Source of the DNA: a virus
Length of the DNA stretch: 29,644 bases
Virus record (IMG/VR): IMGVR_UViG_3300025132_000199
Location: 1 to 29,644 of that record
Direction: 5' to 3' (one strand)
Each line of letters begins with the position of its first letter. Position 1 is the stretch's first letter. The position numbers and the translations under genes are program-made. Positions 1 to 6,437 of the stretch are shown here, piece by piece. The notes under the pieces were generated by a model that was given only the letters and a program-made list of their open reading frames with translations, was not told the DNA's origin and ran no database searches.

Positions 1-652
1 TCAGCACCTTCACTTTGTTCTGGTGGACAATGTCATAGAAGGCGTTGCCAGAACCTTTGGGTGTCGAGATAAACCAGCGCGCGTTGGTTGCGTCAGCGGT
101 AGCGGCCAAGACTGCCTCGCCGTTTTCTACGGACGCAAATTCGTCGAGCGCAATGCAGGTCTTACGGTCGCCCCGCGCAACGTCGCCGGTCGTTGATTCG
201 CCAGTGATTGCGCTGCCGTTGTCATCATTCGTCAGACGAAGTTTGGTTCGGGTCAGATTAGGAATCATCCAGCCCGGCAAGTGCTGTAAGAAGAAGTCAA
301 TCTTGCTGAACAGGCTTGCAGAGTTGCCGGGGGAATCCACCAAGCCTTCTTTACGGCTAACCAGCAACAGTGACTTGAGCGACTTGAAGTGCCAGTACCA
401 AGCGAAAACTGTGGTGGTCAGCCACGATGCGCCCATGTCCCGTGACTTGACCATTGCCAAATCGTGGCCGGTGTCAATGCTGTCGCACATTGCAGCAATG
501 GCTGTCTCCTGAAATGGATACAAGACAAACGGGCGTGCGGCAGGGTCAAGGCGGGGGTCAAGCGTGTAGCCGAATGCGTTGATGTAGAACAAGATGTCCC
601 TGCTGCACATCTTCCACAGTTCTGATTGTGTTTGTGGGCTAGACGCTGCCAT
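1..652 (-). CDS. terL: Terminase large subunit, N-terminal ATPase part (cut by window edge)
   Basis: This is the packaging motor ATPase that pumps DNA into the prohead; about 217 codons are visible and the C-terminal nuclease domain lies outside the window. Reading the minus strand from the ATG at 652 gives a typical TerL opening (LWKMCSRDILFYINAF), then a Walker A-like segment KSRDMGAS near residues 69-76. A Walker B with catalytic glutamate (IALDEFA) lies near residue 170, followed by a motif III-like STPKG further on. The start overlaps the end of the upstream HNH gene by 14 nt, which suggests translational coupling, and no strong ribosome site precedes it. It is the last visible gene of a leftward block. 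The frame is open to base 1. The TerL assignment is firm; the subfamily (cos, pac or headful) cannot be decided here. Confidence 0.93.
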   Translation of the reverse strand, partial: MAASSPQTQSELWKMCSRDILFYINAFGYTLDPRLDPAARPFVLYPFQETAIAAMCDSIDTGHDLAMVKSRDMGASWLTTTVFAWYWHFKSLKSLLLVSRKEGLVDSPGNSASLFSKIDFFLQHLPGWMIPNLTRTKLRLTNDDNGSAITGESTTGDVARGDRKTCIALDEFASVENGEAVLAATADATNARWFISTPKGSGNAFYDIVHQNKVKVL

Positions 653-1109
653 CGTCAACAGCGCCCGGCGCTGGCGTAGGTTTTCTCCAGCGTCCTTCGG
701 GATCAAGTTGTTGTATTGGCCTATGCCCATCTAGGTAATCCCCGCCTCTTCTCATCATGTCGGGGCTGTCTTTGAAAAAGCCCAGCGCCCTATTAATCTT
801 TGGTTCGAGTAAGCCGCGCACTACGCCCGTCTTATGGCAATGGTCTACGTGGCAAGTTTCAGGGTCTAAATCTTGAAGTGATATCGGGTCTTTGCCGTCC
901 TGCGCTTGGAAGATTGCCCACCAATCCTCTTCCGTTATCCCATACTTTTCTTCTATCTTGACCCACCTCTGGCATCTGATGCAGTTGGGTTTTGTCTCGG
1001 CCTTGCGGCGGCCCTTCTTTTTGCAAATGTAAAAATCTGACAAAGGCAGTTCTTTCCTGCATCTGTTACAGAACTTTACCTCCATCTGTTTGCGTTTGCG
1101 TCTCGGCAA
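639..1109 (-). CDS. Endonuclease VII-like HNH nuclease
   Basis: A 156-residue basic protein of the phage recombination endonuclease VII type, which cleaves branched DNA. CxxC pairs (CNRC near residues 14-17 and CIRC near 43-46) form a probable zinc site. The HNH core is CHVDHCHKTG, followed by VRGLLEPKINRALGFFKDS, the usual signature of the family. The start is set at TTG 1109 because GGAGG lies six bases upstream; the ATG at 1085 has no such site. It overlaps the candidate small terminase upstream by 44 nt and TerL downstream by 14 nt. HNH proteins beside terminases can assist packaging cleavage, so it may trim branched concatemers before packaging; that role is inferred from position. Confidence 0.85.
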   Translation of the reverse strand: MPRRKRKQMEVKFCNRCRKELPLSDFYICKKKGRRKAETKPNCIRCQRWVKIEEKYGITEEDWWAIFQAQDGKDPISLQDLDPETCHVDHCHKTGVVRGLLEPKINRALGFFKDSPDMMRRGGDYLDGHRPIQQLDPEGRWRKPTPAPGAVDDGSV

Positions 1110-1611
1110 GGCTGGCCTCCAACCGCGAGATGATTTCTAGTTCACTACTACCATCATCGGAAAAGCGGGCTTCGGCATCGAGTTGAGACTTGGTCGGCAT
1201 CAGTTTCGACCATATTCCAGAATAGAAAGTCGCAGCGTTTGATGGTGAAGAATGAACCCACTTGAGTAGACCAACTGCACCTTTACTAGGTACAGCCTCT
1301 TCAGGAATCTTCTCGACCGGCACCGCCGCGTACTCGAAAACAAACGAGGCCGCTTCGCGCTCACTGCATGCGCCCGCCGGGGCAGAAGCAGCCAGTTCTG
1401 CGTACGAGGTAGTCTTGTCTTCGGCTTTGGTCTTCGGTGCGGCGGGTGCCGGGGCGGCTGGGGTGTTTCCGGATGTGACATCTAGGTATGCCTGTTCTGC
1501 CGCTTTGCTCGGCGCTACGCCTTGTTCTTTGAGGTCATCTCTTAGCCGCAAGTAATCCTGCCACAATCCGAGGTTAGTAAGTTCTGATTTGACCTCTGCC
1601 TTGGTTGCCAC
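1066..1611 (-). CDS. Candidate terminase small subunit
   Basis: A 181-residue protein one gene upstream of the HNH/TerL pair, the usual place of TerS. The N-terminal 50 residues are helical and charged (SELTNLGLWQDYLRLRDDL). They are followed by an Ala/Pro-rich linker (about residues 50-65) and a C-terminal helical segment ending in a Gln/Thr-rich tail. No helix-turn-helix could be confidently identified, so the TerS call rests on size and order. Translation probably starts at GTG 1611, whose first base overlaps the TAG stop of the preceding gene, with GGAG nine bases upstream. It could instead be a virion accessory protein. Confidence 0.45.
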   Translation of the reverse strand: MATKAEVKSELTNLGLWQDYLRLRDDLKEQGVAPSKAAEQAYLDVTSGNTPAAPAPAAPKTKAEDKTTSYAELAASAPAGACSEREAASFVFEYAAVPVEKIPEEAVPSKGAVGLLKWVHSSPSNAATFYSGIWSKLMPTKSQLDAEARFSDDGSSELEIISRLEASLAETQTQTDGGKVL

Positions 1612-2093
1612 TATTTGCGTCTCCGTGGGCGTATCGCTGTCAAGCCGAATAACAGCAGCGCCCCTGATTCTGGAACAAAAGAATTGCTATCGCCAGTGTA
1701 CAGGTCTAAATCAAATACCTTGTCGCTCGCTTGATATCCGGGCATGGTCAATGCTGGCGTCAAAGCAGGCAGGTCGGGAAACAATACTTCGTATGAAGAT
1801 AGGTCTAGTTCTGGCGCTTTCGGCTCAGGCTTTTCCGGTGAACTCTGAGCCACAACTACCGGGCCACTTTCTGCAAAGGGGGGAGGGGCTGAGGTTGCGG
1901 CGGCTACAGGGCTAAGGGTAGTCGATAGACCTAGCGCAAAATCAAGCGACTCTTTCCCGACCAACGTGCCAACGACAGCCAAAGCCAGAGAGAGTTTCTG
2001 GTTCTTGGCTGCCATCTCTTTGCAACGGCCCTCGCAATCAGAGAGTTGCCGCTGCTCTTGAGCCTGTCTTTTCTCGCATGCCGGACAACTCAT
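1611..2093 (-). CDS. Small protein with one hydrophobic segment and a PEP-CTERM-like tail
   Basis: A 160-residue protein not assigned to a known phage family. The N-terminus has CPAC plus two further cysteines in a charged helical stretch, then a hydrophobic segment (LSLALAVVGTLVG, about residues 34-47). A long Pro/Ala-rich low-complexity region follows. The last 21 residues read VPES, a hydrophobic stretch (GALLLFGLTAI), then RPRRRK to the stop. That order (V-P-E, short hydrophobic helix, terminal Arg cluster) is the layout of PEP-CTERM sorting signals processed by exosortase in Gram-negative bacteria. The hydrophobic part is shorter than usual. The start codon overlaps the upstream stop as ATGA. 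Sorting to the host surface is inference; a chance resemblance is possible. Confidence 0.6.
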   Translation of the reverse strand: MSCPACEKRQAQEQRQLSDCEGRCKEMAAKNQKLSLALAVVGTLVGKESLDFALGLSTTLSPVAAATSAPPPFAESGPVVVAQSSPEKPEPKAPELDLSSYEVLFPDLPALTPALTMPGYQASDKVFDLDLYTGDSNSFVPESGALLLFGLTAIRPRRRK

Positions 2094-2338
2094 CGCCGCC
2101 TACTTACTGCCTTCTTCTTTGCCTTGTTCCAAGAGATGCGGGCAGGCCCAGTCTTCTTGCGCTTTGACGCATTGCACTGGGCCATGGTGGGGCGGCAGGC
2201 AGGGTAGGGGCGCTTAGACTTACCCTTTGCAGACTTGCGCCCGCAAGGCTTTCCAGTCTTGCAATCGACCCAGCCTTTGCCTTTGTTCTGGGCAAACCAC
2301 TGCTTCAGACCGCCGCCTGTATTAGCCATGCGTGCCAT
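2090..2338 (-). CDS. DUF5872-like small basic protein
   Basis: An 82-residue, strongly basic protein. The core W...KGWVDCKTGKPCGR followed by YPACRPTMAQCN matches the conserved phage family I know as DUF5872 (W-VD-x-PCGR-x-YPxCRP). Its function is unknown; the paired cysteines and lysine richness suggest a nucleic-acid-contacting or virion-packaged protein. A longer reading frame goes back to 2392. The start is placed at ATG 2338 because it overlaps the upstream TGA as TGATG, like its neighbours. It sits in the leftward run of tiny basic genes ahead of the terminase genes. Confidence 0.7.
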   Translation of the reverse strand: MARMANTGGGLKQWFAQNKGKGWVDCKTGKPCGRKSAKGKSKRPYPACRPTMAQCNASKRKKTGPARISWNKAKKKAVSRRR

Positions 2339-2487
2339 CAGCCAGACTTCTTCCAGCCGCCGCCACGCTTTTTGTACCACTGCACCGCCCACCCATTTGC
2401 ATAGGCAGACGGATACACCTTGAACTTGCGACGCGCTGCTGCTTTTGCCCTAGCCCACAAACTGGGATTGGTGGGCTTGTTAGCCAC
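2338..2487 (-). CDS. 49-residue conserved phage protein (KPTNPSLW type)
   Basis: A very short gene, easily missed. GTG 2487 starts a 49-residue protein: KPTNPSLWARAKAAARRKF, then KVYPSAYANGWAVQWYKKRG and a Lys/Gly-rich end. I recognise this pattern as a widespread small phage and prophage protein of unknown function, often near DUF5872-like and other tiny basic proteins. The GTG lies inside the last codons of the upstream gene (8-nt overlap), and its TGA overlaps the ATG of the next gene. The match in composition and the coupling on both sides make it a real gene despite its length. Confidence 0.75.
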   Translation of the reverse strand: MANKPTNPSLWARAKAAARRKFKVYPSAYANGWAVQWYKKRGGGWKKSG

Positions 2488-2770
2488 GCTCTGCTTGCCT
2501 GCGCTTCACCCGCATCATGCTGCTCTTTTTGCGCTTTGCTTCGACAGCGGCTGCTGCGATTGAGTTGGCTTTTCTGCGCGACTTCAACTTTTCAAGCAAT
2601 GCGACACGCGGAGACAAAACCTTGCCCAAACGAGCAATAAGACCGGGACGCTTCTTGCCGCTCTTCTTGCCTTTCTTCTGGCCGTACTTTGTGGCAGCAG
2701 CACCGCCAAGTGCCTTCATTCGCTGGACACGTTCATGGGCTGTTTCCTTAGAACGGATAATGTTTTTCAT
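2480..2770 (-). CDS. Lysine/arginine-rich small protein
   Basis: A 96-residue, extremely basic protein (repeated KKGKKSGKKR, then KSRRKANS and RVKRRQ) with Ala-rich helical patches. It belongs to no family I can name. The composition suggests DNA or RNA binding, or a structural role in the condensed virion genome, but this is inferred from charge only. ATG 2770 overlaps the upstream TGA as ATGA, and its own 3' end overlaps the next GTG start. It is the second gene of the leftward block. Confidence 0.6.
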   Translation of the reverse strand: MKNIIRSKETAHERVQRMKALGGAAATKYGQKKGKKSGKKRPGLIARLGKVLSPRVALLEKLKSRRKANSIAAAAVEAKRKKSSMMRVKRRQAERG

Positions 2771-2889
2771 TTGCCGCCCTTCTTCATGCGTTTCTTCATC
2801 TTGTCTCTGAGCATCTTGAGGCGCTCCATTGCGGCAGCCTTCCTGCCCTTTTTGTCGTACGAAAAAGATTTACCTTTAACCATTGGCAT
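2767..2889 (-). CDS. 40-residue basic peptide, first gene of the leftward block
   Basis: ATG 2889 opens a 40-residue peptide beginning MPMVKGKSFSYDKKGRKAA and ending in alternating Met/Lys/Arg. AGGAG sits eight bases upstream, the best ribosome site of this block. The stop overlaps the next start as ATGA. Similar short MPMV-x-K-x-F-x-Y peptides occur in phage genomes next to small basic genes; the function is unknown. A second in-frame ATG at 2883 is possible. Its position marks the beginning of the leftward packaging cluster, so a minus-strand promoter should lie just to its right. Confidence 0.65.
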   Translation of the reverse strand: MPMVKGKSFSYDKKGRKAAAMERLKMLRDKMKKRMKKGGK

Positions 2890-3089
2890 GGGGAGTTCTC
2901 CTGTACCCACATCATCGGAAGATGCAGGGGCTTTGCTATCTTTGCACCCGAAATACGCCGTGTATTTTTTGGGGCTATGTAATAGATGACCGGGGCAGGG
3001 GGGTGGTTCCAGTATACGGCAACCCCGGTCAAAGACAGCGCAAACCCCACTCTACGGCCCAGTTTTGGCGTTGTTCAAGCGAACGGTTG

Positions 3090-3124
3090 CACCAGACTGT
3101 GTCTGGTGATCGCGTGCGCACGCG
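3090..3124. repeat. Two adjacent perfect dyads
   Basis: CACCAGAC-TGT-GTCTGGTG (3090-3108) is an 8-bp inverted repeat with a 3-base centre. Two bases later CGCGTGCGCACGCG (3111-3124) is a perfect 14-bp palindrome. The latter runs into CAGG, as the four downstream palindromes do. Protein-binding sites are likely; the binding partner is unknown. Confidence 0.5.
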
Positions 3125-3218
3125 CAGGACAGTCTTTGCGCAGGAGAATCGTAGATTCAGCGCCAAGACCAGCATCAGGATTTGCGCTGCGCCATGCCCT
3201 ACTGCATGCCAGTCGTAG

Positions 3219-3459
3219 GCATTATGCGCAGGACTGGTCACAATGGTAGTGTCGGAAGAGTACAAGGTAGGCCCGCCAGACCCTTGCACTACGGTGCGCA
3301 TAATGCGCAGGGTAGCCCATGGTCTTGACCTGCATGCAGCGCCGTACTGTACGCATAATGCGCAGGGTACTGCACATCAATTGGAGGGGATTTGCGCCAT
3401 TTGCTCGATTTGCGGTGGTCCCTCGTGTACGCGCCAAGACCGTACGCATAATGCGCAGG
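3219..3459. repeat. Array of four GCATAATGC palindromic sites (candidate operators)
   Basis: Four sites share GCAT(A/T)ATGCGCAGG, at 3219-3232, 3298-3311, 3353-3366 and 3446-3459. The third and fourth are identical over 18 bp (GTACGCATAATGCGCAGG). The second is a perfect 13-bp dyad, GCGCATAATGCGC (3296-3308). All four carry the trailing GCGCAGG in the same orientation, and the first has T instead of A at the centre. The last site ends 12 bp before the -35 box of the promoter at 3472. Repressor or activator binding at this promoter is the simplest reading; replication iterons are the alternative. Confidence 0.75.
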
Positions 3460-3471
3460 AGTCTTAGGGGG

Positions 3472-3499
3472 TTGACAAATATATCAAAGTTGGTATAAT
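3472..3499 (+). promoter_or_regulatory. Strong sigma70 promoter P1
   Basis: TTGACA (3472-3477), 16-bp spacer, TATAAT (3494-3499), with an extended -10 TG at 3491-3492. Both hexamers match the consensus perfectly. Transcription would start near 3506 and run rightward through the structured leader into the early genes. The site array ends just upstream, so P1 is probably regulated. Confidence 0.9.
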
Positions 3500-3505
3500 T
3501 TGGCC

Positions 3506-4030
3506 TCGTCGCTGAACGGCGGCAACAACTTTGAACATGTCCGGCAGTTGAGGCTGAGGGGCACCCCGAGTGGCAGGCAGCGCACCTAAGCAGTGCCCCC
3601 AGCCAGCAAGGTGGTAACAGGTGGCGCATCCACCATGATCCTGACTCGCTCATGTAGCCGGAATCCTGCACGAATTAACGTGCTAGGCTCTCCGTGGCGA
3701 ATAGGCTCTCCACTCCCCGAGTGTACCCGAAAGCGCCCCCGGAACGCATCAGGCCAGTCCACCTTTGGTGGATGGATGGCCCAGCGAGCGGAGAGACGGA
3801 TTCAGAATCACCAGCGAAGCGGCGCATGCGTAGCGCTGCCAGCCGGTGACGATGCTTGGCGGCGTAGTGAATGCGCAGTATGAAACCGAAGGTTTCGCGG
3901 CACCAGCCATGCGTTCCGGCAACAGCCACCGCCAGCCTCACAGAGGACATGTACCCAAGATCTACGAATGGAATGCACCGGAGGGTGTGCTAGGAGTCGA
4001 TGCCTAGCCGTGGATTCAAACTGAAAGGAG
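3506..4030 (+). ncRNA. Hairpin-rich leader or candidate large structured RNA
   Basis: About 525 bases between promoter P1 and the first good ribosome site (AAAGGAGG before 4038). Stems visible by eye: GGCTG/CAGCC plus GGGGCAC/GTGCCCC with a single bulged A (3552-3564 with 3593-3604, 12 bp); GGTGG/CCACC (3620-3634); GCACG/CGTGC (3668-3683); CACTC/GAGTG (3711-3723); GGCCA/TGGCC enclosing TCCACC-TTT-GGTGGA (3752-3781); GAAACC-GAA-GGTTTC (3882-3896); CTAGG/CCTAG (3990-4007). The direct repeat TAGGCTCTCC occurs at 3684 and 3702. A 96-codon frame (3593-3883, GTG start) crosses these stems without a ribosome site or protein-like composition. It matches no RNA class that I can identify. It may be a free RNA or a long regulatory 5' leader. 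Confidence 0.5.
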
Positions 4031-4037
4031 GGCGCAA

Positions 4038-4313
4038 ATGCCCAAACCAGTCCCATTGTCCAAGGAACCCGAAGCCGAGTTCCTTGCTACGCAAATCGAG
4101 AATCACACCTACTCGCTGGAGTATGTGTACCGACTCATGGAGTCGGCGCTTGAGAAATTGGAATCCGGCAACACTGAGAAGGCCCAGTGGGCCTTGGAGG
4201 ACGCCATGAGCAACACTTCCCATTGCTTCGAGAATATCGAAATGCTTCAGGTGCGCAAAATGCGCCTCGAAGGTACCCACAAGCACTACCCCACGATCAA
4301 GGTAGGTGAGTGA
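4038..4313 (+). CDS. Early small helical protein, unknown
   Basis: A 91-residue acidic, mostly helical protein and the first gene after promoter P1. The start is ATG 4038, preceded by the very strong site AAAGGAGG. It has no cysteine motif, membrane segment or known domain. The middle (SLEYVYRLMESALEKLESG) looks like an amphipathic helix followed by a second helix containing WALEDAM. The stop at 4311-4313 lies one base before the next ATG, so the two are co-translated. Function is unknown; its place suggests an early host-interaction protein, an inference only. Confidence 0.65.
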   Translation: MPKPVPLSKEPEAEFLATQIENHTYSLEYVYRLMESALEKLESGNTEKAQWALEDAMSNTSHCFENIEMLQVRKMRLEGTHKHYPTIKVGE

Positions 4314-4314
4314 C

Positions 4315-4554
4315 ATGACAGAACGTGAAAAGTTCATCGTTGATCTTTACACCAAGGTTGGAGTGTTGCAAAACACTCTGATGGAACTGCAAAATGATCT
4401 GGATTACTCCAACGATCCAGCCAAGGCTGAGGTCGAGGATCTTCTTGATTCAGTCTGGACTGAAACAGACAAGATGGAACGACTTGCCATCAAGATGGAT
4501 TCGACCGACGTCTTGGTTGAATGCATCGTAGCGCGTCTGGAAGGGGGTGGGTGA
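4315..4554 (+). CDS. Early acidic helical protein, unknown
   Basis: A 79-residue acidic protein starting at ATG 4315, with AGGTAGGTGAG just upstream; a GTG at 4306 is the alternative start. The sequence is nearly all helix (FIVDLYTKVGVLQNTLMEL, then DKMERLAIKMD). It resembles a short coiled-coil adaptor more than an enzyme. It ends in Gly-Gly-Gly, and the next start is one base beyond the stop. No family recognised. Confidence 0.6.
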   Translation: MTEREKFIVDLYTKVGVLQNTLMELQNDLDYSNDPAKAEVEDLLDSVWTETDKMERLAIKMDSTDVLVECIVARLEGGG

Positions 4555-4555
4555 C

Positions 4556-4753
4556 ATGTGTATGCCCCCCGAACCCAAGCCTTGCCCATGTGGCAGTGGC
4601 AAATTGTCGTGGTGGATGTACGACTGCTACGGCATCGAACTCGACCGTGTATGCGAGTCCTGCGAGGACAAAAAGCGCAAACGGTATACCCCTGAAACCT
4701 TCACGGGATACCGCCACTTAACCGATGAACCCATTGAGCCGGAGGACTATTGA
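4556..4753 (+). CDS. Small zinc-ribbon protein
   Basis: A 65-residue protein with two cysteine pairs, CPCGSGK near residues 8-14 and CESCEDKK near 31-38, separated by WWMYDCYGIELDRV. This is the layout of a small treble-clef or zinc-ribbon protein seen repeatedly in phages and prophages (PCPCGSGKxxWW...VCExCE). The function is not established; Zn-dependent DNA binding or inhibition of a host protein are both plausible. The start is ATG 4556, preceded by a G-rich ribosome site. The stop overlaps the next ATG by one base. Confidence 0.7.
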   Translation: MCMPPEPKPCPCGSGKLSWWMYDCYGIELDRVCESCEDKKRKRYTPETFTGYRHLTDEPIEPEDY

Positions 4754-5070
4754 TGATCCAACACGTTACAGAGCATGACTTTCACAAAGCGTTTGAGGCT
4801 TTGCGCCCTGAGAACTTTTCGTTCCTTGGGCGTAGAGCGCTGTTCGAACACTTCGAGCAGATCGAGCAGGACATAGGCGAACCAATCACGCTGGACGTAA
4901 TCGCCACCTGCTGCGACTACACGGAGTACGAATCGATCGAGGAGTACAACGGCGTCTACGGCACGGTGTTCTGCGACTGGGAACATTGCAGCGACAGCGG
5001 CGTGAGCGTCATCATGATGCAGCCTGCGTCACTTGTGGATGCGCAGCCTGCCATCGTCCAAATCCACTGA
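4753..5070 (+). CDS. Conserved phage protein of unknown function
   Basis: A 105-residue acidic protein with the pattern FSFLGRRALFEHFEQIEQDIG, then TLDVIATCCDYTEYESIEEYN. I recognise this as a common small phage protein, usually in early regions, with no assigned role. ATG 4753 shares its A with the upstream TGA and follows GGAGG. It is the last gene of the P1 unit before a hairpin at 5084 and a new promoter. The C-terminal 35 residues vary in such proteins and here contain no motif. Confidence 0.7.
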   Translation: MIQHVTEHDFHKAFEALRPENFSFLGRRALFEHFEQIEQDIGEPITLDVIATCCDYTEYESIEEYNGVYGTVFCDWEHCSDSGVSVIMMQPASLVDAQPAIVQIH

Positions 5071-5083
5071 ACCCCTGCACCTG

Positions 5084-5110
5084 CTCCCCTACCGGGGAGT
5101 TTGGTGTATT
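5084..5110 (+). terminator. Weak intrinsic terminator-like hairpin
   Basis: CTCCCC-TACC-GGGGAG (5084-5099) is a perfect 6-bp stem with a tetraloop, followed by a T-rich but interrupted stretch (TTTGGTGTATTT). It closes the P1 unit just before promoter P2. Incomplete termination or read-through is likely. Confidence 0.45.
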
Positions 5111-5122
5111 TGCAGATTTTGC

Positions 5123-5150
5123 TTGACATATTTGCTCAGGCTTGTATAAT
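5123..5150 (+). promoter_or_regulatory. Sigma70 promoter P2
   Basis: TTGACA (5123-5128), 16-bp spacer, TATAAT (5145-5150); both hexamers are perfect. The spacer ends in AGGCTTG, also found just before the -10 box of P3. It drives the ATPase gene at 5195. The leader contains a GCCGA/TCGGC hairpin (5166-5181) just before the AAGGGA ribosome site. Confidence 0.88.
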
Positions 5151-5194
5151 TTGCTCCAACGGAACGCCGACCGACTTCGGCAAGGGATATCGTT

Positions 5195-6412
5195 ATGACT
5201 CGCAAAGCATTGGGCCAAGCCCGTCAACGTATCGCAGCACTTTGCGCTGCTTCAGGACACAAGTCCAGCCTCTACCCGTCACTCCGCATGTCGGAGTGCA
5301 AAGATCTGGAGGCGAAACACTACGGAGCGCTAGCCAACGTCGGCGGCCTCATGGTGGAGTACTTCATCGCCATGCGGCGACAGACAACCGAGTACCCGCC
5401 TCGCATGGTGGCTCGCTTGTACCAAGAGTTCGATGGCGACGTCATTGCCTACATGGAGTCCCTCACCAATGAGATGGGGGATTGGGTCCGCGACAAAACA
5501 CCGCCACCTCCGCCGCCGCCACCACCGCCGCCTCCGCCTCCTCCGCCACCACCCCCAGCGCCAGCCAAGCGCAGTGGTTCGACCGTGTTTGACAGAGCGC
5601 AAACCATGATCGACGAGGCGCTTACTGGCGGCATCATTGACAATCCCCACAACCAATTGCGGGAGGCACTGGCCTGTGTGCTTGCGTTTGGCAGGTGCTA
5701 CATGGCTGGTCCGTCGGGCACTGGCAAGACTCATGCTGCTACGCAAATCGCAACCATACTGGGCCGAGACTTCCAGTTTGCACCATGCGATGGTGACGCC
5801 AGCAAGTTTGACCTGCTCGGCATGACGACTGCGACTGGTGCATGGGAGGACAAACCCGTGGGCCGAGCGTGGCGTGAGGGTCATGTGTGTCTGCTTGACG
5901 AACTCGACAAGGCACCGGCTCATGCGACTTGCTCACTCAATGCCATCGTCAACTTCGACAAGCGGGTTGCGCTTGGCGACGCCATGGTTGACCGGCATGA
6001 CGGCTTTGCGCTGATCGCTACGGGCAACTCATCCATGGAAGGCCCGACTGGTGCGTACGCTACGGAGCGCCAGTCCGCTGACTTCGTGGCACGTTGGGAG
6101 CAACTCGGGGTGATGGTTCACTTCGACTACTGCCCGACTGTGGAGCGCAACATGCTTGGCGAATGGGCCAGCGAGCATGACCTGCTTGCCAAGGCACGTG
6201 AGAATCTCAAGGCTGAGCAAATCGACAGCCGTCGCACGATCCAATGCCGCACCATGGAGGGGTGGAGCATGTGGCGGAGCAGCGGGCTGAGCGTGGGCGA
6301 GACGGTCGGACGACTGTGCCGACTGTGGCAAGAGACTGAGGTACGCAAAGTGTGGCAGCACCTGCCTGCTTCTGAATTGAAGAAGGCAACAAGCATGCTC
6401 GGGTCGTGGTGA
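5195..6412 (+). CDS. MoxR/CobS-like AAA+ ATPase with polyproline linker
   Basis: A 405-residue protein in two parts. Residues 1-102 form a helical N-domain of unknown type. P103-P121 is an uninterrupted run of 19 prolines, then a short APAK spacer. Residues 125-405 are an AAA+ ATPase with Walker A GPSGTGKT (172-179), Walker B LLDELDK (Asp235-Glu236) and a sensor-1-like ATGNSS. The order and the DELDKAP box fit the MoxR/CobS type, which acts as a chaperone or remodelling motor with VWA-type partners. The next gene is a candidate partner. ATG 5195 follows AAGGGA and has its own promoter. The proline run should stall ribosomes without EF-P. Its substrate in the phage cycle is unknown. Confidence 0.85.
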   Translation: MTRKALGQARQRIAALCAASGHKSSLYPSLRMSECKDLEAKHYGALANVGGLMVEYFIAMRRQTTEYPPRMVARLYQEFDGDVIAYMESLTNEMGDWVRDKTPPPPPPPPPPPPPPPPPPPAPAKRSGSTVFDRAQTMIDEALTGGIIDNPHNQLREALACVLAFGRCYMAGPSGTGKTHAATQIATILGRDFQFAPCDGDASKFDLLGMTTATGAWEDKPVGRAWREGHVCLLDELDKAPAHATCSLNAIVNFDKRVALGDAMVDRHDGFALIATGNSSMEGPTGAYATERQSADFVARWEQLGVMVHFDYCPTVERNMLGEWASEHDLLAKARENLKAEQIDSRRTIQCRTMEGWSMWRSSGLSVGETVGRLCRLWQETEVRKVWQHLPASELKKATSMLGSW

Positions 6413-6437
6413 TCTGAGCGCAAACGGAGGGTATGAC

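Larger units (their letters stand above)
2890..3471. promoter_or_regulatory. Intergenic control region between divergent gene blocks
   Basis: About 580 bp with no convincing reading frame, between the leftward cluster (starting at 2889) and the rightward promoter at 3472. It holds four copies of a GCATAATGC-type palindrome, two further perfect dyads near 3090-3124, and six occurrences of GCGCAGG in about 340 bp. There is also an A/T-rich hairpin (AAATAC/GTATTT, 2951-2967) followed by a T-run on the plus strand. I found no convincing leftward sigma70 promoter, although the 2889 gene needs one. Operators, replication iterons or a packaging site are all possible from this content. Confidence 0.6.

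Noticed and set aside
2796-3050. Minus-strand frame upstream of the 40-residue gene
   Set aside because: It overlaps the better-supported 2767-2889 gene in another frame, has no ribosome site and no recognisable pattern.
3298-3452. CATAAT inside the palindromes as -10 boxes
   Set aside because: No -35 hexamer lies at 15-19 bp from any of the three copies, and conservation follows the dyad rather than a promoter.
3593-3883. 96-codon plus-strand frame as a gene
   Set aside because: GTG start with no ribosome site, Arg/Pro/Ser-rich noise-like composition, and it runs straight through strong RNA stems.
3500-4037. tRNA, tmRNA or RNase P RNA in the leader region
   Set aside because: No T-arm with matching acceptor stem was found; the GATTCAAAC near 4012 lacks paired flanks, and conserved tmRNA or RNase P core segments are absent.
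5330-5923. Minus-strand frames rich in Gly or Arg/Trp opposite the ATPase gene
   Set aside because: They are the antisense reading of the proline tract and AAA+ domain; the plus frame has clear Walker motifs.
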